From: JACCTI01 sp051005695
Lineage (GTDB): Bacteria > Verrucomicrobiota > Verrucomicrobiia > Chthoniobacterales > UBA10450
Direction: 5' to 3'
Length of the DNA: 64,000 nt
NCBI GenBank assembly: GCA_051005695.1
Contig: JBPCJC010000071.1
Location: 1 to 64,000, forward strand
Shown: piece by piece, positions 49,538-57,657 of the stretch
How positions within the stretch are numbered: the stretch's first letter is position 1
Layout of the letters: each line of letters starts with the position of its first letter
Notes under the pieces: model-generated
The model's input: the letters and a program-made list of their open reading frames with translations, nothing else
What the model was told of the DNA's origin: nothing
Databases searched by the model: none
Translations under genes and position numbers: made by a program

Positions 49538-51981
49538 AAAAACTGCGCGCAGGCGGATTTGGTTTAGGCGTCGGGCTGATTCTTTTCGTTTCGTTAGGCA
49601 ACGCGGCCGAACCAACCGCACGTCTGGCGGAAGCGATCCAGCCGTTGAGCGACGGCGTGCCGCAGGTGGCGGTAGTGCGATTGCGCGCGCTTCTCGCTGG
49701 AGAAATTCCCGACGACTTGCGGAATGCCGCGGCCTTGAAACTCGGCGAAGCGCTGGTCGCGTCCGACGATTTTGCGGAAGCGCTGAAGGTGCTGAGCGAT
49801 CCGCCGGTGAGCGATTCGACCCCGGCAAAATTCCTCCGCGCGCAAGCCAACGCCGGGCTCGACCGCTGGGCGGAAGCGCTTCCGTTGTATCGCGCTTGCG
49901 CCGCGGAAAGCGCCGCGCCCCTGCGGGCTGACGCGCTCTTCGGCCAGGCGGAAGCGTTACGCGCGCTCGCGATGACCGATGAAGCGCTCCAGACTTTCGA
50001 GCCGCTGCGCCGTGATGAGCGCTGGGGGCGGCGCGCGATCATGCGCACGGTCGAATTACTTTTGCAAAAAGGGGATGCGGACGGCGCGACTCGCTGGCTG
50101 GATTCGATTCAACCCACATCGGCCACCGAACGGAGTGAACGCCGCTTGTTGCGCGGCCGCATTCAGCTGGCGAAAAATCGCACCGACAAAGCGATCCAGC
50201 TTTGGACTTCGCTCCTGAAGAATCCCGCGGGCGCATCGCATCCGGTGATGGTCGCGACGCTTTTCGCGCTCGCCGAACTGCATCTGCAAATGGGCACGCC
50301 GGGAGCGGGCGACGATTACCTGGAAGAGTTCATCGAGCATCAGCCTAACGACCCCGGATTGCCGGCGATCTTTGCCAAACTCGACCAGCTTTATGCGGCG
50401 GAACGGAAGCCGTCACAGCGCGAGCTGGCGCGCTGGAGCCGCGACGCAGCGGAACCGCGCCGCAGTTTTTCGCGCTGGGATCTGGCGCGCGCGGAGCTGC
50501 GGCTCGGCCGGCGCGATCTGGCGCTCCAAACGTTCGCGCAACTGCGCGCGGAGCATCCGCGGTTGCCGGCACTCGCGGACGCTTTCTTGGAATACGCGCG
50601 ATTGCAGTTGGCGGATGGGCAATTTCCGGAAGTGAGCGCGACCCTGGAAAGCGCGCGCGCGCTCCAACCCGAACCGGCGATGATCGATCGGATCAATTTG
50701 CTCGCGGGCGAAAATGATTACGCCGCGAAACAGTTCGAGCCGGCGGCGAAAACTTTTCAGCAAAGCGCGGCCGCAGATTCGCCGTTTGCGAAAGTCGCGC
50801 ACTACAATGCCGCACTCGCGTGGCTGCAAGCGGGCGATGCCGCGCAATTTAAAAGCAGCGCGAACGGGAGCGATGATCCCGGCGATCTTCTGCTCGAGGA
50901 AGGATTGGTGCAGGCGGGCCGCGGCGATGCGACGGCGGTGAATTCGCTCGGGGAATTTTTGCGGCAATATCCGAAGCACGCGCGCGTTTCCGAGGCGTGG
51001 GTAGCGCTGGCGGAAATTGCCTTCCAAGCCGCCCCTCCCCGTTTGCCGGAGGCGCGCGAGGACCTCGCGCACGCGGCGGAGAATCAACCAACGCCAGCCG
51101 CGACAGAGCGCGCGGATTATCTCATGATCTGGATCGAGGAAGCGAGCGCTCCGCCTAACGAGGAGAAGGTCATCGCCCTGGCCAGTCAGTTCTTACAAAA
51201 GCATGAAGCCTCCGCGCTCCTGCCGGAAGTGCGTTTGAAACTGGCGGAGTGTTTTTATCGTCGGCAGGATTTTGCGAGCGCGCAGACGCAGTTTGAAATT
51301 CTCGCGCAGAAAAATCCGAGCTCGCCGATGGCGGAGAAGGCGCAGTTTTTCGCCGCGCAATCGGCCGAGCAAAGCATGGGCGCAGGCTCGTTAGACCATG
51401 CCCTGGAATTGTTCGGCGCGGTCGTGAAACGGAACGGCGAAATGAAATGGGCCGCGCGCAACGAGCAGGCCGTGATCGAGCGTAAACTGGGCAAAGCAGA
51501 CGACGCGATGACGCTTTACGATGAGATCCTGAGGGGCGACGCGCCGCCCGCGGACAAGCGCGAAGCCCTTTGCGCGAGGGGCGACATTCTCTACGAACTC
51601 GGCGCGAAGGATCGGGAAAATTATCGGCGCGCGATCGGTTTCTACAGCGAGCTCGCGACCCAACCGGATGCCTCCGCGCACTGGCGGCACCAGGCGCTTT
51701 TCAAACAGGGAATGTGTTTGGAGAAGTTGGAAGAACCGGCCCAGGCGCTAACGGCATTCTACGAAATCATCGAAGACACGGGCAAACCGGAGCGGCACCG
51801 GGAATATTTTTGGTTTTACAAGGCGGGCTTCAACGCCGCGCGTTTGCTCGAGGAGCAATCGAAGTGGCAACCGGCGGCGGCAATTTATGAAAAGCTCGCC
51901 TTCGCCGGCGGCGGGCGGAGTGAAGAAGCGAAGTCGCGGCTCGATCGCCTGCGGCTGGAGCATTTTCTTTGGGACCAGTAA
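49534..51981 (+). CDS. exported TPR-repeat protein
   Basis: The ATG at 49534 overlaps the uvrA stop by 4 bases and gives a signal peptide (FGLGVGLILFVSLGNA) and about 815 residues made of tetratricopeptide-like helix pairs. Typical TPR pieces are FAEALKVLSDPPVSD, WAEALPLYRACAAE, FASAQTQFEILAQKNPSS and AQALTAFYEIIED. No catalytic domain is seen. It probably binds partners in the periplasm. It carries several copies of the dispersed word, including one directly after the signal peptide cleavage region (SLGN). Confidence 0.82.
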   Translation: MKKLRAGGFGLGVGLILFVSLGNAAEPTARLAEAIQPLSDGVPQVAVVRLRALLAGEIPDDLRNAAALKLGEALVASDDFAEALKVLSDPPVSDSTPAKFLRAQANAGLDRWAEALPLYRACAAESAAPLRADALFGQAEALRALAMTDEALQTFEPLRRDERWGRRAIMRTVELLLQKGDADGATRWLDSIQPTSATERSERRLLRGRIQLAKNRTDKAIQLWTSLLKNPAGASHPVMVATLFALAELHLQMGTPGAGDDYLEEFIEHQPNDPGLPAIFAKLDQLYAAERKPSQRELARWSRDAAEPRRSFSRWDLARAELRLGRRDLALQTFAQLRAEHPRLPALADAFLEYARLQLADGQFPEVSATLESARALQPEPAMIDRINLLAGENDYAAKQFEPAAKTFQQSAAADSPFAKVAHYNAALAWLQAGDAAQFKSSANGSDDPGDLLLEEGLVQAGRGDATAVNSLGEFLRQYPKHARVSEAWVALAEIAFQAAPPRLPEAREDLAHAAENQPTPAATERADYLMIWIEEASAPPNEEKVIALASQFLQKHEASALLPEVRLKLAECFYRRQDFASAQTQFEILAQKNPSSPMAEKAQFFAAQSAEQSMGAGSLDHALELFGAVVKRNGEMKWAARNEQAVIERKLGKADDAMTLYDEILRGDAPPADKREALCARGDILYELGAKDRENYRRAIGFYSELATQPDASAHWRHQALFKQGMCLEKLEEPAQALTAFYEIIEDTGKPERHREYFWFYKAGFNAARLLEEQSKWQPAAAIYEKLAFAGGGRSEEAKSRLDRLRLEHFLWDQ

Positions 51982-52044
51982 GGCGCTTCTGGCGGCTTGG
52001 CGTAAGCGGTTCGGCCTAACGAGCGGTTATCCCTACTTGCAAGC

Positions 52045-52171
52045 CTGTCATCCCGAGTCGCGAAGACGACCAGGGATCTCGCGGCTGGATGGTGGCTCGC
52101 GCTTACCAAGCGTGTGATCGACGCGAGTGGGGGAGGTTCCCTCGGCGCGCTTCGCCGCCTCGGGATGACAG
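52045..52171. repeat. intergenic TCATCC-type palindrome between TPR and TMTC-like genes
   Basis: A 127-base imperfect palindrome beginning CTGTCATCCCGAGTCGCGA and ending CGCCTCGGGATGACAG, with inner arms AGGGATCTCGCG and TTCCCTCGGCGCG. It separates the convergent ends of the TPR gene (51981) and the TMTC-like gene (52199) and may terminate both. Same family as 34917, 38107 and 41837. Confidence 0.83.
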
Positions 52172-52198
52172 ATCGGACGCGCGCGATTTTCGTCGACG

Positions 52199-54352
52199 CT
52201 AATCGATCACCGATTCGGCCTTAGCGCTTGCTTCCAGACGCGTGACTTGCGCGAGAGTGGCGCGCGCTTCTTCCGTCCGTCCCATTCTCGTCAGGATATC
52301 GGAAAGGAGAAGATACTGGCGCGGCTCGTCGGGCTGACGGGCGAGCGCGCGACGCTGCATGTCGTAAGCATCGCGGATGTGATTTTGGTTCAGGCTCATC
52401 GCCGTCATCAGGTTTAAGGCGCAGACATCGTGGACATCGAGTCGGCTAGCCTGCCTGAGCGCGGCCTCGGCTTTCACCAGGTCGCCTTTTTCGAAATACA
52501 ATTTCCCGAGCGCGATCGCCGCGCCGTAGTGCCACCAATTTTTCTCCGCGAATGCTTTCACCGGCACAATCGCCGCCTCGGCACCATGGTCTTCGCGGAG
52601 CAGTTCGGCTTCGAAGCAGATCAATTCCCAGGTGTCAGGATAATCGTGCGTCGCCTGCGCGAGAACGGCGAGCGCGGCTTCCGGTTGATGTTCGTTTGCG
52701 CGCATGTGAGCGACGTTGAGCGCAGCGACCCAGGTCTTCGGATAATCTTTGCGCGCTTCTTGCGCGGCTTTACTCGAGGCCACGAAAAGCGCGTCGGCCT
52801 CTGCTTTGCGGCCTTCTTTGAAAAGGACATGCGCGAGACTGTTGCGCGCGATCGGATAATCGGGCGACATCTCGAGGACTTTGCGCAAGAGACTTTCTGC
52901 CTTCGGGTATTCGCCGCGGTTCGTGTAAATCGCCGCGAGATTGAGCGCGACGCGAACCTTGGCGCCGCCGGCGCCGATGGTGTGGCGATAAAAGGTCTCC
53001 GGACTTTCCCAATCACTGCTGCGAATAAAACTGCGAACGCCGAGCGCGAGCACGCAACAGGAAGCGGCCGCGGCGAGATACGGTTGCGTGCGGCGCGGGA
53101 AATCCAAACAGATGCCGGTAAGGAAAATCAGAAAGCCGACGCTCGGCAGATAAAGCCAATGCTCGGCCACGGTGGCGTTGAGTTCGATCAGGTTTGAGAT
53201 CGGAAGAAAGGCGATGATGAACCAGGCCGCGCCGAGAATTCGCACCGCTTGCCCAGGGCCTTTGCGACTGGCGCCAAGACCGAGCGCGACCGCGACCAGC
53301 AGGCCTGCGATCGACAAATATTCGGCCGCGATCGAGCGCCGCCAGCCGACGACATTGAACGAGGCCGCGTCCGGACTTTCAACCGTCCGTTCCATGTGCA
53401 GGTTCCCGGGAAAAATCATCAGGCGCCCGTAATCGCCGAGCGCGCGGAGCATGAGGACGGCGCGGACCGGCGCGGTGGTCGTGCTGGCAGTTGGAGTCGG
53501 GCGAACGTCGCGCGGGAGGTGGCGCAAGCCGGCGTAAATCCCGACGAGGCAGAGAACGAGAGCGAGAATGAGGAAACGCGCGCGCAGCGTTTTGTTTTTC
53601 TCGAACGCGAAGAGGTGAAAGAGAAAAATCAGCACCCAGAGGAGGGCGCTCTCGCGCGAACAAAGTGCGAGCAAGAGCGAAACGGCGGCCAGGGTGCCGA
53701 GAGAAAATTTGCCAAACAAGTTCCGAATTGCACCCGCGCGGAGGAAGAGCAGCCAGGAGCCGCAGGCAAAAAAGAAGGCCAGGCTGTCCGCGCGACCAGA
53801 GATATAATCGACGGCGGCGCTGTGCACCGGATGAACCACCCAGAGGAGCGCGAGGAAGAACGCCGGCAGGTCCGCGATGCGGTTGATTCCTGGTGTTTGG
53901 GAAACTTCCGTGGCGTTGGTTTTGCCTAACGAACGCAAAAGCCGACGGGCAAGAGAATACAGGAGCAATCCGCTGCCGACATGCCAGCAGATATTGGAGA
54001 GATGGAAACCGTAAGTGTTACTGTTCCAGAAAGCGTAATCGAAAAGATACGAGACCGTTTGCACCGGCCGGTAGTGCGTCGAGAAAGCCTCGGGGAAAAG
54101 GTAATGCCGAAAAGTCTCGAGGATGAGCAGGGGACTTTTGATGAAGGGATTTTCGTGCGCGAGGTAATCGTCGTCCCAGATCAGGCTGCCCTGCATGGCT
54201 GGCAGGCGCACGAGGAAACCAAGCAGCGCAAGCAGGCAGCAGCGCACCCACGTGAGGCCGAGGCAGGCGGTCAGCTGTTTCCGGAAAGAGGAAAGCGGGG
54301 GGCGCATGGAAAAAGACGAGAGCGTTCCTTCGGGCGAAAGAACGCTCTTCAT
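52199..54352 (-). CDS. TMTC-like membrane protein: GT-C glycosyltransferase fold plus TPR
   Basis: A 717-residue protein with about ten membrane segments followed by a TPR region (from about residue 470: NLAAIYTNRGEYPKAES, NSLAHVLFKEGRKAEAD and later repeats). The first loop has WDDDYLAHENP, the acidic motif of GT-C glycosyltransferases, and THYRPVQTVSYLFDY, as in the TMTC/O-mannosyltransferase family. It probably transfers sugars from lipid carriers to proteins or glycans outside the membrane. It heads the membrane glycosyltransferase cluster. Confidence 0.8.
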   Translation of the reverse strand: MKSVLSPEGTLSSFSMRPPLSSFRKQLTACLGLTWVRCCLLALLGFLVRLPAMQGSLIWDDDYLAHENPFIKSPLLILETFRHYLFPEAFSTHYRPVQTVSYLFDYAFWNSNTYGFHLSNICWHVGSGLLLYSLARRLLRSLGKTNATEVSQTPGINRIADLPAFFLALLWVVHPVHSAAVDYISGRADSLAFFFACGSWLLFLRAGAIRNLFGKFSLGTLAAVSLLLALCSRESALLWVLIFLFHLFAFEKNKTLRARFLILALVLCLVGIYAGLRHLPRDVRPTPTASTTTAPVRAVLMLRALGDYGRLMIFPGNLHMERTVESPDAASFNVVGWRRSIAAEYLSIAGLLVAVALGLGASRKGPGQAVRILGAAWFIIAFLPISNLIELNATVAEHWLYLPSVGFLIFLTGICLDFPRRTQPYLAAAASCCVLALGVRSFIRSSDWESPETFYRHTIGAGGAKVRVALNLAAIYTNRGEYPKAESLLRKVLEMSPDYPIARNSLAHVLFKEGRKAEADALFVASSKAAQEARKDYPKTWVAALNVAHMRANEHQPEAALAVLAQATHDYPDTWELICFEAELLREDHGAEAAIVPVKAFAEKNWWHYGAAIALGKLYFEKGDLVKAEAALRQASRLDVHDVCALNLMTAMSLNQNHIRDAYDMQRRALARQPDEPRQYLLLSDILTRMGRTEEARATLAQVTRLEASAKAESVID

Positions 54353-54432
54353 TTCTTGGAGGAGATTTTGCCTAACGAGTGGTTCGATTCAGATGCGAAA
54401 AACGCGACCGTGCGGCCGCGACCTCAGCCCCG

Positions 54433-54465
54433 CTGGGCTGCCACCGCCGGAGCGATGGCAGCCCA
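54433..54465 (-). terminator. hairpin downstream of pilin gene 1
   Basis: An 11-base perfect stem (CTGGGCTGCCA paired with TGGCAGCCCAG) encloses a 11-base loop, just after the first pilin gene in its direction of reading. No long U run follows. Probable transcription stop or mRNA-stabilising hairpin. Confidence 0.55.
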
Positions 54466-54476
54466 GGAGCGTTTGG

Positions 54477-54878
54477 TTAAGGATTAAAGGGCGACCAGTA
54501 ATTGTTGTCGGCCACGTCCGACAAAGTGTCGAAGGTGGTCTGCGGAACCCGGGGATGGCTGTCGACGGTTTGCGCGCCGTAGTCATGGCCAAAAATGTCC
54601 CCGCCGGTGGCGTAGAGTTGGGTGTCTTTTTTCAGGTAGTTCGTCCAGTCGCTGACGAGGACGGAGTTACCGGTGCTCTTGGTGGTTTCGATCGCATATT
54701 GGTCGACCGCGGAGTCGATCAAGCGCAGATCGTTGATCACTTTGGAGGCTTGCGAGCGTTTACGGGCACGGAGGAATCCGGGGACCGCGATGGCTGCGAG
54801 GAGTGCGATGATCGCGACGACGATCATGATTTCCACAAGGGTAAAACCCCCGCGGCGTTTGGTGAATTTGTTCGACAT
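54477..54878 (-). CDS. type IV pilin / type II pseudopilin-like protein 1
   Basis: A 133-residue prepilin with a short basic leader and the processing site before FTLVEIMIVVAIIALLAAIA, then the helix RARKRSQASKVINDLRLID and a small C-terminal domain ending YWSPFNP. The leader and N-terminal helix are nearly identical to the second copy at 57081. It resembles GspG-type or short verrucomicrobial pilins. A ribosome binding site AAAGAAG lies 8 bases before the ATG. No other pilus genes are near; assembly proteins must be elsewhere. Confidence 0.88.
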   Translation of the reverse strand: MSNKFTKRRGGFTLVEIMIVVAIIALLAAIAVPGFLRARKRSQASKVINDLRLIDSAVDQYAIETTKSTGNSVLVSDWTNYLKKDTQLYATGGDIFGHDYGAQTVDSHPRVPQTTFDTLSDVADNNYWSPFNP

Positions 54879-55038
54879 GCTGATTGCTTCTTTCTTTTTG
54901 TTGGTTCGATTGCGGACTGCGGCCGGGCCGGAGTGTTATGTTTTCTAAAGCAGCTCTGATGCCGTCATTTGCGAATTTCCTCCCTTCGCAGGTCGTTAGG
55001 CGCGTGCGCAGTAGCGGCGGCGCGGCGGATTCGCAAAG

Positions 55039-56988
55039 ATGATTCTCGTTTCTGAGCGCGGACGTTTCGCCAGCCTCGTTTTGGCGATCGTTTGCTTTCT
55101 GGTTTGGACGGGGACGTCGTGCGCGCGTTGGGCCGATTTTGCCTATCGAACCTTCGACCTGGCTTATTACGTCCAGGCGCTCTGGCAACTGATCCACGGG
55201 CGCGCGGCCGTCTCGGTCGAGAATGTCCCGCTCCTCGGGAATCACGTGGAGCCGATCGTCTTTTTGTTTGCGCCGCTCTTTTTTGTTTTTCGCCACCCGA
55301 TGCTTTTCGTGGTCGTGCAAAATGCCGCCCTCGCGAGCATGGGGCCGGTCGCTTACAGTCTCGCGCGCCGGCTCGGGTTTGATCCGCGCCGCGCTTTCCT
55401 GCTCGCCGCGGCGCTTTTGTTAACTCCGGCGACGGGCTTCATCGCGCTCCACGAATTTCATCCCGAAGCGCTGGCCGCGCCGTTTCTGCTTTTGCTGCTG
55501 CACGCGTGGGTTTCGGGATCGCGCGCGCGGCATTGGGTTTGGTTTCTGGCCACGCTCGCGTGTAAGGAAAACATGGCCCTCTTACTCGTGGCCTACTGCG
55601 CGGTGCAATGCCTGGCCGAGCGCCGGCGCGGTTTCGCGGAGCTGCGTGGCTGGTTCATCTGGCCGATGCTGGCCGCGGCCGGTTGGTTTCTCCTTTGCGC
55701 CACCGTGATTACGCCGGCGTTTAATTCCGGGAGCATCGACTACGGCGCGCTCTACGATCGGCTGGGAAATTCCCCGCGTGCGATCATCCTCAATGCATTC
55801 GTTAGGCCAGGATTAATTTGGCACGCGCTCGGGCATTCGCTGAAGCAGGGCAATCTCCTCTGGGCGCTGCTCGTTCCATTTCTCGGATTGCCTCTGCTGC
55901 GTCCGCGCTGGTTGCTGATTTCTGCGCCGATCCTGCTGCAACATTTGCTTTCCTGGCGCTCCTCGGAGTGGACGATTTATTTTCATTACGCGGCGCCGCT
56001 CCTCCCGCTGTTTTGGATCGCCGCGGCGCAAGCGCTCGCGCCCGGCTCGTGGACTTCCGCGCGCGTCAGCCACGTTCTCGGTGGGTTGATGTTGGCCGCG
56101 TGTTTCGCCGGACAAATTTTTCTCGGCCCGATGAACGGAATCGCGGCGACCGCGCACGATTGGTTCACTGGCAAGACGGAGCGCGCGCGAAAGAATCAAT
56201 TCCTCGCCGCTATTCCCGCAGACGCGAGTGTGGTCGCGCCGCTGCCCTATCTTTCACACCTGGCGATGCGCGAGCGACTCTACTCGCTGCACTACATTCT
56301 CAAAGGTTTGAAAACCCTCAGCCGCGCGACTTTCGAGCCACCGCCGCCGACGGATTTTTCCCTGATCGACTACGCGGACCGCGCAACTTTCGACGCCACC
56401 GCCGGCTATTATCATCCGACGATGCGGACCGCCGACGGGCGCGTGATCCCATCGAGCGATCAGCTGCTGCACGCATTTCTCGCGCGCGCCTCGTGGCAAG
56501 CGCGCTCGGCTAACGAACTCACTTTGCTCCGTCGCGCAGACGTCAAGCCAAGTGCAGCCGGGGAATCGCCCAGGGCGTTGGCAGAACTAGGCCCGCACAC
56601 GCAGTTGCTGCAGATCGCGAAATCGCGCGACGCCATCCACACTGGCGAGCGGTTCGAAATTACGACGCGCTGGCGCTTTGAAAACGCGCGCGAGATTTTC
56701 CCGTGGCTGGAATTACGTCTCGTTAGGCCGGGGCAGGCGCCGGTGATTTTTCTGCGCGGCCTGTGCGCTCCGCAAATCGTCGCCGGTGCGGTGGATGATC
56801 TGTGGGAAATCACCGAGACCTCGCAGCTAACACCGGGCAACTATGAGGTGGTGGCGATTTTTTCGGATCGTCCCAGGCAAATCTGGTCGGAAAAATCCGG
56901 ACAATCGCTCGCGTTCTCCGGCTTGCTTGCGCCTCCGATTCCTATCGGAACTCTGCGCGTCCTGCCCGCGAGTGCGGGTCCTGGTTAG
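55039..56988 (+). CDS. DUF2079 polytopic membrane protein (GT-C-like)
   Basis: A 649-residue membrane protein with about 12 segments. The pattern FDLAYYVQALW, LLGNHVEPIVFLFAPLFF, ALHEFHPEALAAPFLLL and ACKENMALLLVAY is diagnostic of DUF2079, which has the GT-C fold and may transfer sugars at the outer face of the membrane. The last 200 residues form a soluble region with a beta-rich end. It lies between the two pilin genes, which are read in the opposite direction. Confidence 0.85.
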   Translation: MILVSERGRFASLVLAIVCFLVWTGTSCARWADFAYRTFDLAYYVQALWQLIHGRAAVSVENVPLLGNHVEPIVFLFAPLFFVFRHPMLFVVVQNAALASMGPVAYSLARRLGFDPRRAFLLAAALLLTPATGFIALHEFHPEALAAPFLLLLLHAWVSGSRARHWVWFLATLACKENMALLLVAYCAVQCLAERRRGFAELRGWFIWPMLAAAGWFLLCATVITPAFNSGSIDYGALYDRLGNSPRAIILNAFVRPGLIWHALGHSLKQGNLLWALLVPFLGLPLLRPRWLLISAPILLQHLLSWRSSEWTIYFHYAAPLLPLFWIAAAQALAPGSWTSARVSHVLGGLMLAACFAGQIFLGPMNGIAATAHDWFTGKTERARKNQFLAAIPADASVVAPLPYLSHLAMRERLYSLHYILKGLKTLSRATFEPPPPTDFSLIDYADRATFDATAGYYHPTMRTADGRVIPSSDQLLHAFLARASWQARSANELTLLRRADVKPSAAGESPRALAELGPHTQLLQIAKSRDAIHTGERFEITTRWRFENAREIFPWLELRLVRPGQAPVIFLRGLCAPQIVAGAVDDLWEITETSQLTPGNYEVVAIFSDRPRQIWSEKSGQSLAFSGLLAPPIPIGTLRVLPASAGPG

Positions 56989-57036
56989 ACTAACGAGACC
57001 CTAGCCTGCCGTTCTTGCTCGCTCACAACTCACATC

Positions 57037-57064
57037 CTGCCACCGCCTCGCGGCGATGACAGGC
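57037..57064. terminator. possible hairpin between DUF2079 gene and pilin gene 2
   Basis: The arms CCTGCCACCGC and GCGGCGATGACAGG pair with two mismatches around a three-base loop, in the 92-base spacer where the two genes converge. No U run is seen. A weak candidate bidirectional stop. Confidence 0.35.
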
Positions 57065-57080
57065 GAGTGAATTGTGTAGC

Positions 57081-57479
57081 TTACTTGTAAGGTGACCAGA
57101 ACGCTGGGTCGGTCACGTCAGACAAGGAATTGTAGGTCGCCCCCGGGACCTTCGGGAGACTATCGACGGTCTGGCCGGCGTAGTCGTTACCGAAGAGGTC
57201 TTTGCCGGTGACGTAAAGGTTGGTTCCCTGTTTCAGGTAGTTCGTCCAATCCTTCACCAGAACTGGAGCGGCGCTGGCCTTGTTGGTTTCGATCGCATAC
57301 TGGTCGACCGCGGAGTCGATCAAGCGCAAATCGTTGATGATGCGGCTGGCCTGCGAGCGTTTACGGGCACGGAGGAATCCGGGGACCGCGATGGCTGCGA
57401 GGAGGGCGATGATCGCGACGACGATCATTATTTCCACAAGGGTAAAACCCCCGCGGCGTTTGTTGAGTTTGTTTAACAT
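57081..57479 (-). CDS. type IV pilin / type II pseudopilin-like protein 2
   Basis: A 132-residue prepilin. The first 60 residues, from RRGGFTLVEIMIVVAII to RKRSQAS, are nearly the same as in pilin 1, while the C-terminal half has diverged (YVTGKDLFGNDYAGQ, ending AFWSPYK). The untranslated leader AAGAAAGAAGCAAA before the ATG is also conserved between both copies, so the whole unit was duplicated. Function as a pilus or secretion pseudopilus subunit is inferred. Confidence 0.88.
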   Translation of the reverse strand: MLNKLNKRRGGFTLVEIMIVVAIIALLAAIAVPGFLRARKRSQASRIINDLRLIDSAVDQYAIETNKASAAPVLVKDWTNYLKQGTNLYVTGKDLFGNDYAGQTVDSLPKVPGATYNSLSDVTDPAFWSPYK

Positions 57480-57657
57480 GCTGTTTGCTTCTTTCTTTGG
57501 TTTGTTTGATTGCGATCCGCGATACGTTCCGCGGACTACCGGCTAATAGAGCAGTCGTGATGCCAACCACTCCGCTATCTAAAATTTCTAGAATCGGGGC
57601 TGCTCCATCCTGTCTGGATAACCAAGGGAGCAGTTCCTGGGCGCGGCTCTCGTCGCC

